Below the pieces are notes generated by a model. That model had not been told where the DNA came from, did not search any database, and saw only the letters and a list, made by a program, of their open reading frames with translations. From NCBI RefSeq assembly GCF_024124665.1, contig NZ_JAMXSB010000001.1:1-64000 (forward strand): a stretch of DNA of 64,000 bases, in the 5' to 3' direction. A program made the position numbers and the translations under genes. Shown here piece by piece: positions 36,341-45,108 of the stretch. How positions within the stretch are numbered: position 1 is the stretch's first letter; each line of letters opens with the position of its first letter. The DNA is from Pleionea sp. CnH1-48. GTDB taxonomy: Bacteria > Pseudomonadota > Gammaproteobacteria > Enterobacterales > Kangiellaceae.

Positions 36341-36670
36341 CTAAACCTGTCTCCTGGAAATACTTCCATCTTCATGATAGTCAAACACAAAAGGAGCTCC
36401 TCTTTCGTCAGGAATCCATCCTAGTTTCAATGCCTGGCGAATAATAGCAGCCGCATCTTTTGGAGTAATAACTTTTAAATTTAATCCATCCACACTCGGA
36501 AACTCCAACCACATTTGATTGATACCTGAGCCTATATAAACCTCAACTTTTCGGGCAGGGTCATTCGCACTTTCTGCGACGAAAACGACATATCCGCTAG
36601 CAGGAGAAATCACCCATCTATATCGGCACTCATCCACTGTGATAACTCTAGATTTCTTTTTACTTAGCAT
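36341..36670 (-). CDS. Hypothetical protein
   Basis: A 109-aa protein opening with a basic MLSKKKSRVITVDECRYRWV, followed by beta-rich sequence and a helix (ITPKDAAAIIRQALKLGW) and an acidic end (DYHEDGSISRR). No signal or membrane segment. I recognise no family. It could be a small regulatory or immunity-type protein; nothing visible decides. It lies 53 bp from the PRTase-like gene on the same strand. Confidence 0.6.
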   Translation of the reverse strand: MLSKKKSRVITVDECRYRWVISPASGYVVFVAESANDPARKVEVYIGSGINQMWLEFPSVDGLNLKVITPKDAAAIIRQALKLGWIPDERGAPFVFDYHEDGSISRRQV

Positions 36671-36713
36671 TTGTTTCGTATTTACCTCAACTCTCTAGAA
36701 AATAAATTCTCAA

Positions 36714-37439
36714 TTACTTCTCTGCATTATAAATAACAGGCATTTGCAATCTCCATTGCTTCCAAAGTTCATCATTGAGGATTAACCGAGACATAAAGTG
36801 AGCAACATTAACTCGGCTCGTTTTTCCAGCATTAAAAATTGCACTACGAATCGGTGATGAAAACAAACTGTACTCAGAAGCTTTGGATTCATCGATTAAA
36901 CTATCAGGGCGGACTATCACCCATTCGATAAACTTGTGAGTCGAACCAATGTTAGATTGCAAGAAAGCAGCCGCCTTTTCATTATCAATATGAGGTGGTA
37001 ATAAAAGACGAATTAAGCTCATTACCACAGACTCTCCAAGTGAGACTTTCTCTCCTGCCTGCGTATTCTGGTTTCCTGTGGTATTCATCAAAACAAATTT
37101 AACCCTACTTCTGGGTTGAGCCTTCTCGATAGCCAGACACAATCGGCGAACAGCATCAAAAACTAATCGTCTCGGGTGCCCATAAACACCCTTCCACGTC
37201 ATATTATGGCCTAGACAAGAAGCCACTGCATCGCATCCTTCGACTTGCTCCAACAGCTGAGTGTCCGTCATATCTAGCAGACTGGCTTCGATGATCGTCA
37301 ATCGTTCATTACTTTTAATCGAATCAGGCAAACTATCTAAAGACCGCACAATGCACCTTACTGTCTCACCCTGATTAAGCAGTTGTTCTACCAATAACCG
37401 CCCCGTAGCCCCACTCGCCCCCAACACAAGCGTTGTCAT
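36714..37439 (-). CDS. NAD(P)-binding SDR/NmrA-like protein
   Basis: A 241-aa atypical short-chain dehydrogenase/NmrA-like protein. The Rossmann motif is at the N-terminus: VLGASGATGRLLVEQLL (GxSGxxG). VNEKAAAFLQ-type and WVIVRPDSL segments fit the 'NAD-dependent epimerase/atypical SDR' group used for quinone or redox sensing. It is divergent from a LysR gene 98 bp away, which likely controls it. Substrate unknown. Confidence 0.85.
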   Translation of the reverse strand: MTTLVLGASGATGRLLVEQLLNQGETVRCIVRSLDSLPDSIKSNERLTIIEASLLDMTDTQLLEQVEGCDAVASCLGHNMTWKGVYGHPRRLVFDAVRRLCLAIEKAQPRSRVKFVLMNTTGNQNTQAGEKVSLGESVVMSLIRLLLPPHIDNEKAAAFLQSNIGSTHKFIEWVIVRPDSLIDESKASEYSLFSSPIRSAIFNAGKTSRVNVAHFMSRLILNDELWKQWRLQMPVIYNAEK

Positions 37440-37537
37440 AACATCTGTCTCTCATAACTGCCCCACATAGCGTTACTATACTTATACAAAATTAAAGTAT
37501 ATAGTTTGATTTTGGCATCATAATTATACATTTACGT

Positions 37538-38419
37538 ATGAACTTGGCTTCAAGTCACTTTAATTGGAACCATCTGCGAGCATTTTTGGCCACCGCCGAA
37601 GAAGGTACGTTATCAGCGGCAGCAACCATGCTGGGCACCACACAACCCACTCTCAGTCGCCAGGTTGCCGCTCTTGAATCAGAATTAGGGCTCACTCTAT
37701 TTGAACGAGTTGGACAACGGCTGATATTAACCGATAGTGGCAGCAGGCTTCTTAGTCATGCTCGTTCAATGAATGATGCGGCCAATCAGCTTTCTCTGGT
37801 CGCAAAAGGCCAATCCGAACAGCTAGAAGGCTCGGTTGCCATCTCTGTCAGTGAACTGGATGCTGTATTTAGGCTGCCCAAAATGATTGCTAAGCTTCGA
37901 CAAGAAGAGCCAGGCATCGAAATTGAAGTTGTTGTGACTAATGAAACCAGTGACTTAAAACGAAGAGAAGCTGACATTGCAATTCGTAACTTTCGACCCA
38001 CTCAACAAGATCTGATTGCAAAAAAATTGGGTGAAGAATCCATTCGCTTATATGGTTCACCTCAATACGTCTCTCAATTTAAATCAGAACCAAGCTCAGA
38101 TATACGAATTATTGGTTTTGATCGATCAAGTTCGATCTATGAATTGCTTAACTCTCAGGGATTTCAATTGTCGAAAGAAAATATCCCATTAATCACCCTA
38201 TTCCAACCACTGCAACTAGAACTTTGCAAAGAAGGATTGGGCCTTATCTTTTTCCCTGAAGATTTAGGAAACAACCATCCCAATCTGGCACCAGCATTTG
38301 AGCAATCGGCTCCCATTATGCAACTACCAGTTTGGTTGGTCTGCCATCAAGAACTAAGAACCAATCCAAGAGTTCGCAGGGTTTATGATTTCATCGCCAC
38401 AGAATTGAGCTTAACATGA
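37538..38419 (+). CDS. LysR-type transcriptional regulator
   Basis: A 293-aa LysR protein. The winged HTH is in residues 8-67 (AATMLGTTQPTLSRQVAALE), with a typical effector domain behind. It is divergent from the SDR-like gene, with a 98-bp gap that should hold the shared operator, so it most likely regulates that gene and itself. It converges on the lipoprotein protease gene with 1 bp between the stops. Confidence 0.88.
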   Translation: MNLASSHFNWNHLRAFLATAEEGTLSAAATMLGTTQPTLSRQVAALESELGLTLFERVGQRLILTDSGSRLLSHARSMNDAANQLSLVAKGQSEQLEGSVAISVSELDAVFRLPKMIAKLRQEEPGIEIEVVVTNETSDLKRREADIAIRNFRPTQQDLIAKKLGEESIRLYGSPQYVSQFKSEPSSDIRIIGFDRSSSIYELLNSQGFQLSKENIPLITLFQPLQLELCKEGLGLIFFPEDLGNNHPNLAPAFEQSAPIMQLPVWLVCHQELRTNPRVRRVYDFIATELSLT

Positions 38420-38420
38420 A

Positions 38421-39161
38421 TCAATTAAACTGCTTTCTCCACGCATGGAACTCTTCAACCAAATCTTCATCAACCGTTCTAGCTGTACCTTCGGAAACAT
38501 GAACTCCTACTAAATACTCAACTCCATTATATTTTGCCCAAACAGGCCCACCACTCATGCCTTTAGCAGTATCCACTTTGTAAGAGAAGTTTGTTTTCGT
38601 TCGATTTTTCTTGATACTCCCTTGACCATATTGAAGTTCGCCACCGGGATAACCAGCGACTTTAATATTCTTAACTTTCAAAGATTCTTTACCAGAGCCA
38701 AGTATCACAGACTCTTGTACATCAATTTTTGCTGGCAGCTTTATAAAAGCGTAATCATAAGCATAGGCATGGCCGCTATCATCATAACGAGTCACTTCGC
38801 GGGTACGAGCGATATCCTTTGGCGTGATGGTGGAAGTTACAACACTTCCATCGGAAGATTTGCAAACGACATCAACGCCAACCAGCTTACTCCTCCAAGA
38901 GTCATAAACATTGTGCCCTGCCGTTATCAGATATTCACCACTAAAAAGCGTCCCCGTTGCATTAAATGTCTGTTCAGAGCCAAGCAGCAGATACACTGAC
39001 CGAGTGGTTCTTAAGTAACAGATGTTGGTGGGAACCTTATCAGGAAACAGACCTGAGAAATCTCTGTTTACCAAGGTCTTCTGGCCGCCACATGAAGTTA
39101 TCAATGCAGTCACCACCCCTGTACATATAAACTTATAAAAACAAAAATACCTTGTTTTCAT
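38421..39161 (-). CDS. Lipoprotein trypsin-like serine protease
   Basis: A 246-aa predicted lipoprotein protease. Start ATG 39161 is chosen because GGAGGTGA lies directly upstream; the GTG 39170 would overlap that site. The lipobox LITSC sets Cys24 as the lipidated residue. The catalytic triad of the chymotrypsin/V8 fold is clear: His83 in ITAGHNVYD, Asp136 in AYDYAFIKL, Ser203 in KGMSGGPVW. It should act in the periplasm or at the outer membrane. No inhibitor or partner gene is adjacent. Confidence 0.82.
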   Translation of the reverse strand: MKTRYFCFYKFICTGVVTALITSCGGQKTLVNRDFSGLFPDKVPTNICYLRTTRSVYLLLGSEQTFNATGTLFSGEYLITAGHNVYDSWRSKLVGVDVVCKSSDGSVVTSTITPKDIARTREVTRYDDSGHAYAYDYAFIKLPAKIDVQESVILGSGKESLKVKNIKVAGYPGGELQYGQGSIKKNRTKTNFSYKVDTAKGMSGGPVWAKYNGVEYLVGVHVSEGTARTVDEDLVEEFHAWRKQFN

Positions 39162-39277
39162 TACTATCACCTCCCTTAGCCTAAATACTAAATGATTAAC
39201 TTATCTAATCACCGACTTAGAACCAAATGAAACATTATAGTTCCATTATTGAGCTCCCCAAAATTGGTTTATGCTTC

Positions 39278-40291
39278 TTACTCAATATCAAATGAACTAC
39301 AAGGAATTGATAAATTTGGAAAAAGATCCTTCATTTCTTTAGTAACTAACATATTATAGCTGCCAAATTTCTTTTCAGACTTATCAGATAACCTTTCAAA
39401 AAAAATACAAGCAACTAACTGGAATAAAGAAATGCTTCTAGGTATCGAACCTGGTCCAATACTTACAACTTGATCTTTGATAGTAGCAAACAACTCATCT
39501 ATTTCTTTTATACTACAAAAAGATCTTCCCGATGGCTTTTTATTGCTCTTCATCTGGAATAGTTTATATACATTACTAGAAAATCTGGTCCAGTCTGACG
39601 GTTCCATTTCAGAAGGAAGAAAACCTTCCTCTATTAGGTTGGTAAAGAAAAGTTGAATTTTTGTCTGATCCTCAACATCGGGACTTTTACTTTCCAAAAT
39701 GTGCTCGCTAGCATGATCAAACGCAAGCACAAGTGTTTCGATTTGCTCTGTAGCAGCTTTGAGCTGTGCTGCTAGCCTCTGTCTTTTCCAATCGACAACC
39801 GGAGATTTATAAGCAAGTGCATGAGTAGTTTTTGACCATGCATACTCAAAAATTGTTCTTATTTGAATCTCAAAAAAAATTTCATAAAGCGGTTCGTAAC
39901 TATCTACATGAGCTGGCTTTTTTATTCTACAATATACACGAGTAGAGTCATAGCGAAAAACATCGGCAGGCTTATTTTGCTCTCCCTTATACTTTGACTT
40001 ATCAAAGTCAACTTGAAATGAGTCAGATAAAAACTCTCGAACAAAACTTTCTTGATCAGGAAGATTCACAACGATAGTACACGCATATAAATCTGTCAGA
40101 TCATCCCAGCTTGAGTACAACCCTGTTTCTAACTTTTCTGACACCGAATTCCGACTTTTTATTCTTCCTTCGAATAAAAAGCCATTTTCTTCACAGAAAG
40201 GACTAATTATCCCTTTAACTCTATTTTGTATATGGTTGAGAAAGGTCAAATTCTCAGAATATCTAAGCAACAATGATGAATACGCCATCAT
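39278..40291 (-). CDS. RelA/SpoT-domain protein
   Basis: A 337-aa protein with an N-terminal RelA/SpoT nucleotidyltransferase-like domain (about residues 15-175). Family residues appear in order: GRIKSRNSVSEK, DLTDLYACTIVVN, and EIQIRTIFEYAWSKTTHALA. No HD hydrolase domain is present, so it resembles a stand-alone small alarmone synthetase plus a C-terminal helical region of about 160 aa. The start is 3 bp after the DUF262 stop, with GAAGGT as ribosome site, so the genes are tightly coupled. Products could be (p)ppGpp/(p)ppApp or tRNA pyrophosphorylation as in toxSAS toxins; this is inference. Confidence 0.85.
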   Translation of the reverse strand: MMAYSSLLLRYSENLTFLNHIQNRVKGIISPFCEENGFLFEGRIKSRNSVSEKLETGLYSSWDDLTDLYACTIVVNLPDQESFVREFLSDSFQVDFDKSKYKGEQNKPADVFRYDSTRVYCRIKKPAHVDSYEPLYEIFFEIQIRTIFEYAWSKTTHALAYKSPVVDWKRQRLAAQLKAATEQIETLVLAFDHASEHILESKSPDVEDQTKIQLFFTNLIEEGFLPSEMEPSDWTRFSSNVYKLFQMKSNKKPSGRSFCSIKEIDELFATIKDQVVSIGPGSIPRSISLFQLVACIFFERLSDKSEKKFGSYNMLVTKEMKDLFPNLSIPCSSFDIE

Positions 40292-40294
40292 CCA

Positions 40295-41329
40295 TCAACC
40301 TTCTGAAATCATATTTTTTATTATTCTAATTCTAGTGGTACGTGGACCACTATCATTCGACGCAGATCTCGCCGCTTTATAATATTCTTCATATACCTCA
40401 TTACTTGTCCTTTTCGACTCATCATCAATAGCTTCAGCGAATCCTGTGAGCACCCTCAATAATAAATTTTTATCTATTGCCTTATCCTCATTGACAAGAG
40501 CTGCTATTGCTCCAAAGAGAGAGTAAAAATCTGCTTGATTCTTGAAGCGTGACTTTAAAAACCTTCCATCCGAATCTGCCTCATATATAGATTTTATGTG
40601 TTTAATAGTAGATTTAAAAACATCTTCAACATCCGTCTTAGACTCCCAGTCTAAATCTCGTTCTGAAAAAGCTTGATCTAGTGATTGAGTAGAATGACCT
40701 TTGGGGCCTATATCAAGCAATAAAAGCAAGTGGGCAACAAACTCTACATCTTTCATTTGTTTTTTTGACTGCGAGCTTATTTTAGGGAAGCCACCAGGAA
40801 GATTTCTAGCCATCCAAGACGTCATCTCCTCACATGATGTTATAAAAGCTCCATCATACTGCGCATGCCTCAGCTCTTGGTTAGATAGCTTTGCAGTATT
40901 TCTGTTTATCCTGTCAAAGATTTTATTGATAGTGCCCTCATTATCAGTTGGTAAGTATTCAACCGAAAACTGATAAGACCAGACATTCTTTTTAATATTT
41001 CTTTCTAAATCACTAAAATACTTTCCACGAAAATCACTTATCTGAGCTTTATCTGACACTGGAAATTCGTTATTAACGAACTCAAATATCGTTGTTAGCC
41101 TCTGCTTTCCATCGACCACATGATACGTAGCCAAACCTTCATCATTAATTTCCTCATATAGAAATATTGCTGGAGCAGGATAATTCAGTAACAAAGTATC
41201 TACGAAGTAATCTTTAAACTCTTGATTCCATACGCTTCTCCTTTGATAAGGTGGTGTTAAATCTAAAAGCTTTCTTGTATAAATATCATTAAACCACGCA
41301 ATTGTCTGGAAGTTCTGTTTTCTATTCAA
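40295..41329 (-). CDS. DUF262 (GmrSD-like) protein
   Basis: A 344-aa DUF262 protein. I use TTG 41329, where AAAGGA lies 6-8 bp upstream; the longer GTG 41392 frame adds an unlikely 21-residue leader. Family motifs: PPYQRRSVWN, the nucleotide-contacting VVDGKQRLTTIFEFVNNEFP, and IFDRINRNTAKLSNQELRHA. There is no C-terminal DUF1524/HNH domain, so unlike full GmrSD it lacks the nuclease half. DUF262 is ParB/Srx-fold related and hydrolyses nucleotides in GmrS. It sits directly upstream of the RelA/SpoT-domain gene and is probably its partner. Confidence 0.87.
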   Translation of the reverse strand: MNRKQNFQTIAWFNDIYTRKLLDLTPPYQRRSVWNQEFKDYFVDTLLLNYPAPAIFLYEEINDEGLATYHVVDGKQRLTTIFEFVNNEFPVSDKAQISDFRGKYFSDLERNIKKNVWSYQFSVEYLPTDNEGTINKIFDRINRNTAKLSNQELRHAQYDGAFITSCEEMTSWMARNLPGGFPKISSQSKKQMKDVEFVAHLLLLLDIGPKGHSTQSLDQAFSERDLDWESKTDVEDVFKSTIKHIKSIYEADSDGRFLKSRFKNQADFYSLFGAIAALVNEDKAIDKNLLLRVLTGFAEAIDDESKRTSNEVYEEYYKAARSASNDSGPRTTRIRIIKNMISEG

Positions 41330-41589
41330 TTTAAATCCTTTAATTATTTTATAAAGAATATATCTGTTACTAGAGCTCGGCCTTTGACACACTTACTTTA
41401 GAATAATCGTTTAGCAATAGAGAGTTAAAAGTCAGCTATTAGTCTCAGAGTTTTAGTAACAATAAGTTAATAAATCAAGCATCGCAATGACAAAGAATAT
41501 CCCTTATTTGAATAAATTTTTCAATCATATATAAGAGATATTTCACAGAGTGGTAACTCAACTTCCAGAACTACAGAGCGCTTAGAAAT

Positions 41590-41997
41590 TCACCGAACTT
41601 TCACAGAAGACTTAACTCGCCCCTTTCCTGCCACTTTCAAAATCCGCAAAAACTTAGGGCATTCAAAATGACTGGGTGCCTGGCAAGCAGCAGCATGACG
41701 TAGTCCATTGCGCATGCGAGTCAGCTCTTTAATCTTCTCGTCCAACTCATCGGCTTTTGATAACAACAAGGCGCGATCAATTTCACCGCCACCTTCAGTA
41801 AACATGCTTTTGATTTCGCCCAAAGAAAAGCCCACACGAGTACCCAACGCAATCAATGCCAAGCGCTGTAACACCGATTGATGATATTGACGTCTTAAAC
41901 CATTACGCCCATTAGACTCAATAAGCCCTTTTTCTTCGTAATATCTAAGTGTTGATGTCGGCAACTCCGACAAACGGGAGACTTCCGCAATATCCAT
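41590..41997 (-). CDS. MerR-family regulator
   Basis: A 135-aa MerR protein. Start ATG 41997 has GGAGG 5 bp upstream. The HTH is MDIAEVSRLSELPTSTLRYY then EEKGLIES; a coiled dimer helix follows, and a C-terminal AACQAPSHFECPKF has two Cys but no SoxR-type CxxCxC cluster. It is divergent from tpm. The 19-bp-spaced promoter with a perfect palindrome between them (42016-42046) is the expected MerR operator. Confidence 0.88.
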   Translation of the reverse strand: MDIAEVSRLSELPTSTLRYYEEKGLIESNGRNGLRRQYHQSVLQRLALIALGTRVGFSLGEIKSMFTEGGGEIDRALLLSKADELDEKIKELTRMRNGLRHAAACQAPSHFECPKFLRILKVAGKGRVKSSVKVR

Positions 41998-42015
41998 AAA
42001 AACCTCCAAAGCCCC

Positions 42016-42046
42016 TTGACTTAAAGTTAACTTTAAGTTGTAGACT
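42016..42046 (+). promoter_or_regulatory. MerR-type promoter with 20-bp palindrome
   Basis: A -35 box TTGACT (42016-42021) and a -10 box TAGACT (42041-42046) are separated by exactly 19 bp, the over-long spacer typical of MerR-activated promoters. The spacer region is a perfect palindrome, ACTTAAAGTT followed by its reverse complement AACTTTAAGT (42019-42038). It faces tpm. Confidence 0.85.
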
Positions 42047-42110
42047 AATCCAACATGACAAGGGATTCAAGGCTAATCCCTATTCAGCACAACGATTACA
42101 GGAGGCTTCT

Positions 42111-42761
42111 ATGAAGGCAGAGTTCTGGCATGATAAATGGCAATCAGGTGATATCGCGTTTCACGAGAGTGACGGAAACCCATTGCTAAAAGAGCATTTT
42201 CATTTACTCAATCTAGGCAAAGGCAACCGGGTATTTTTGCCTCTTTGTGGTAAAACCGGAGACATCGCATGGTTCATGAGTCAGGGCTTGCAGGTGGTAG
42301 GTGTTGAACTGAGCCGATTGGCCATTGAAGAGCTCTTCGCGGAGCTACAGGTTACTCCAGAGATTACTTACGAAGGCGAGCTGATACGCTTCAGCAGCCC
42401 TGGAGTGGACATATTTGTTGGAGATATCTTTCACCTGGATGCCGAAAACCTGGGTCATGTTGACGCTATCTATGACCGAGCCGCTTTAATCGCGCTGCCC
42501 GAGGATATTAGGCGTCGATATGCCAGCCATTTAATCGCTTTATCATCGACAGCACCCCAACTGTTGATCACCTATGAATATGACAAAGACTTGCTACAGG
42601 GTCCGCCCTTTTCTCTTGAGCAGCCTGATTTGCTAGTGCATTACGGATCTAGTTATCAGTTGCACTCAGTCTTTCGTCTTAAAGAAGAGAACGGACTCAA
42701 AGACAATGTTGACTGCGTCAGTTCCGTTTGGCATTTAGAACCAAAAGAATCCTCGGCATAA
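42111..42761 (+). CDS. tpm: Thiopurine S-methyltransferase
   Basis: A 216-aa SAM-dependent methyltransferase of the TPMT family, starting after CAGGAGGC. It opens MKAEFWHDKWQSGDIAFHES then LGKGNRVFLPLCGKTGDIAW (motif I region), and includes DAIYDRAALIALPEDIRRRY, all characteristic. Members methylate thiopurines and oxyanions of selenium or tellurium in bacteria. It lies downstream of the MerR promoter and likely responds to a thiol-reactive or metalloid signal. Confidence 0.92.
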   Translation: MKAEFWHDKWQSGDIAFHESDGNPLLKEHFHLLNLGKGNRVFLPLCGKTGDIAWFMSQGLQVVGVELSRLAIEELFAELQVTPEITYEGELIRFSSPGVDIFVGDIFHLDAENLGHVDAIYDRAALIALPEDIRRRYASHLIALSSTAPQLLITYEYDKDLLQGPPFSLEQPDLLVHYGSSYQLHSVFRLKEENGLKDNVDCVSSVWHLEPKESSA

Positions 42762-42763
42762 AA

Positions 42764-42805
42764 TAAAACAGGCCGTTGAATTACATCATCCAACGGCCTG
42801 TTCGA
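42764..42805 (-). terminator. Terminator of the DUF2059 gene
   Basis: AACAGGCCGTTG (42767-42778) pairs perfectly with CAACGGCCTGTT (42791-42802). On the minus strand the stem is followed by TTTTATTTTA, so it ends the DUF2059 gene; on the plus strand it may also end tpm. Confidence 0.83.
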
Positions 42806-42821
42806 GTAAGAACTGTTCGGC

Positions 42822-43316
42822 CTACTTCAACTCGATACCTTCTTTTTTAAAGCGCTCTAAAATTCGCTTTTCGATTTCTGGCCCCAAAGATTGTCCATGT
42901 TTTTGACCTGCCATCATTGACTCTTGAGTAATTTGAGGAAGATGCAGTGCCATTCTTTTGCCTGTCGGAGTTTTATAAAAAGCCACAATCTCTTTTAACT
43001 CCTTGGTAGAAAAATACTTATGATAAATTCCATAAGACATATTATGAACAAAGCCGTTATCAATAAACTGCTCAATCATCAAAGCTTTGACTTCTTCTTG
43101 AACGATAGCAATAGCTTTGGGATCAAGATTGCTTCGTTGAGACATGGCGACAATGATTTGATCGGCAACCGCTGTGCCCATCATCTCTCCAATTTTTAAA
43201 GCGCCTGTGATTTCCAGCAACTCATCAATAACTCGCTTCTTTTCATCTGTTAAGTCTTCTGCAAAAGAAACCTGAGAAAAGGCTAGTAGAATTGATACTA
43301 ATAAAACTCTAATCAT
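42822..43316 (-). CDS. DUF2059 secreted protein
   Basis: A 164-aa exported protein with a signal peptide (LLVSILLAFSQVSFAED) and a DUF2059 domain: helical, with the conserved FYKTPTGKRMALHLPQITQE near residues 115-135. It starts after an AAGGATC site. Function is unknown; DUF2059 proteins are small periplasmic helical proteins. It is alone between the tpm terminator and the acyltransferase. Confidence 0.83.
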   Translation of the reverse strand: MIRVLLVSILLAFSQVSFAEDLTDEKKRVIDELLEITGALKIGEMMGTAVADQIIVAMSQRSNLDPKAIAIVQEEVKALMIEQFIDNGFVHNMSYGIYHKYFSTKELKEIVAFYKTPTGKRMALHLPQITQESMMAGQKHGQSLGPEIEKRILERFKKEGIELK

Positions 43317-43387
43317 TTTTAGATCCTTAATCTATTTAAAACTACAATAACTTTTAAAATGCTTTATCGAGCATTAATAAACAACGG

Positions 43388-44428
43388 TTAACAACGCGCA
43401 GTTTGAGAAGCTTCCAACCTCTCGTTTCGAGACATAATACTCCGAATCCATTTAGCTAATGGCTTTTCGATAAAACGAAAAGACAAATAAGCCACAAATG
43501 TGCTGAGTAGCACAAATACAACAAGCTTAAGCTCCAGACTCATTTCGAGCTTGTTCACCTGCCATAAAATAGGCATGTGCAACAAATAGAGTGAATAAGA
43601 TATTTTGCCAATAAAATCACCTAGCCTATTCGACAGCAGGCGACTACCATCGGGCACCAAAAATACAATGCAATAAAATACCGCTGACATCACTAACAAT
43701 ACTTCATAGCTCAACCACATGCGTCTTTTGGCATCCGACGCAACCGGTGAAAACTCTGGGTACAAGAATGGCACTAACAAAAGAACACCAACAAACCAGC
43801 TGCTTTTTAGATATTCTGGAACTTTGTAGGTTTTGTAATACATCCCAAACAACATACCCACCAAAAAGTATGGAAGGCTTCTAAAGAGATGGAAATCATA
43901 AGGCAACCCTGCGACATCACCATGAGGGCGAGGAAAGTTCACAAGAAATAACGTAATTAGCACTGCAATGACTACCAAATGAACCATCCCAGGACGCCAA
44001 CTGGCTAAAAACCAAAATCCTATAAATAGAATATAGAAGTGAATTTCGGGAGCAATTGTCCATAAAACGCTCTCGCCATCCAGAAACAACAAATGAGAAA
44101 TCAGATCTGATGTTTCAGATACATCATAACTGATATCAAGACCGACGTGTCTTGTACCGAAAGAGAAGAATACAACGAGCAAGTAGAGCGGAATCACTCG
44201 ACCGACTCTGGCCAGAGCATAACGAGTCACATTGGCTTTATCAAAATGTCTATCAAAATAAAGATAAGACATTAAAAATCCACTCAATAAAAAGAACAGC
44301 ATCACTCCGTATTGACCAGCACGACCTCCCAGACTGCCATCCAACCAATCAGTGGCATCACTAAAATGAGTAATCACGACGATGAGAGCGGCTATGCCTC
44401 TCAGTGTGTTTAGCTTTCTTATCTCCAA
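43388..44428 (-). CDS. Acyltransferase-3 family membrane protein
   Basis: A 346-aa inner-membrane acyltransferase (O-acetyltransferase type) with about ten hydrophobic segments. It begins MEIRKLNTLRGIAALIVVIT then HFSD, the conserved His-containing start of Acyltransf_3. RVGRVIPLYLLVVFF and the final RFIEKPLAKW are also typical. The start is TTG 44428 with AGGAAAC upstream. Members O-acylate surface glycans or lipids; the acceptor is not known. Confidence 0.88.
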   Translation of the reverse strand: MEIRKLNTLRGIAALIVVITHFSDATDWLDGSLGGRAGQYGVMLFFLLSGFLMSYLYFDRHFDKANVTRYALARVGRVIPLYLLVVFFSFGTRHVGLDISYDVSETSDLISHLLFLDGESVLWTIAPEIHFYILFIGFWFLASWRPGMVHLVVIAVLITLFLVNFPRPHGDVAGLPYDFHLFRSLPYFLVGMLFGMYYKTYKVPEYLKSSWFVGVLLLVPFLYPEFSPVASDAKRRMWLSYEVLLVMSAVFYCIVFLVPDGSRLLSNRLGDFIGKISYSLYLLHMPILWQVNKLEMSLELKLVVFVLLSTFVAYLSFRFIEKPLAKWIRSIMSRNERLEASQTARC

Positions 44429-44456
44429 GGTGGTTTCCTATTCTTTTTGTTCTTGT

Positions 44457-44969
44457 TTATCTGTGTGAATACTGTTCGTTAACAAACTCGTAGAAGCTAT
44501 CGGGGTTACTCAACTTTGACTCAGGAAAGATATAAGCTTGCACCGTATCGAGGTGGATAAAAATCATCCCATCAGATCGCTCGATTCGCTTTACAATCGA
44601 CCAAGAATGGAAGCTTTGATACCCATTGCCTTCCGAATGAATCCCTTTATCATCAAACCTAAACTGATGCTCACCGCAAAAACAACCGGAGTCCGATGGC
44701 TCAAATGTCTTTTTAATTTTGAGCATATTAACAATGAATACTCCAGCTACCAAAATAAAAAACACAGCGACCGATATTGCCGTTGGCCAGTGAAACTCAG
44801 TGTATTGTCTGAAAACCACCAGAAATACAACGGCGATAACAAGCCACCCCACAAACTGAACAAGTTGATTATCTAACCAAGTCTTCGGAATGGTTTTAGG
44901 CAGCTCCCTTTCAAGATACCCTTGATACTGCACCCAATCTTCTTTATCTAACTTAATATTAATTTCCAT
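44457..44969 (-). CDS. YcxB-like membrane protein
   Basis: A 170-aa protein with two membrane segments near residues 40-60 and 66-85 and a C-terminal YcxB-like beta domain (FRFDDKGIHSEGNGYQSFHS then WSIVKRIERSDGMIFIH and VQAYIFPESKL). I use ATG 44969 rather than GTG 44975. It has no clear partner; it lies 28 bp from the acyltransferase start on the same strand. Function unknown. Confidence 0.8.
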   Translation of the reverse strand: MEINIKLDKEDWVQYQGYLERELPKTIPKTWLDNQLVQFVGWLVIAVVFLVVFRQYTEFHWPTAISVAVFFILVAGVFIVNMLKIKKTFEPSDSGCFCGEHQFRFDDKGIHSEGNGYQSFHSWSIVKRIERSDGMIFIHLDTVQAYIFPESKLSNPDSFYEFVNEQYSHR

Positions 44970-45108
44970 ACTCACAAGTAACCTAATATTATTTTGATTA
45001 AACTTCGTCTTTTGTTATTAAAATTGCCGCTGTATGAATCGTTGCCATATCTCGCGATAAATTCATCACACTTATTATTGCATCTTCAACTCACCTAAGA
45101 AGCATTAT

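Noticed and set aside
40295-41392. DUF262 gene as a complete GmrSD-type restriction enzyme
   Set aside because: No DUF1524/HNH domain follows the DUF262 part; the next gene encodes a RelA/SpoT domain instead.
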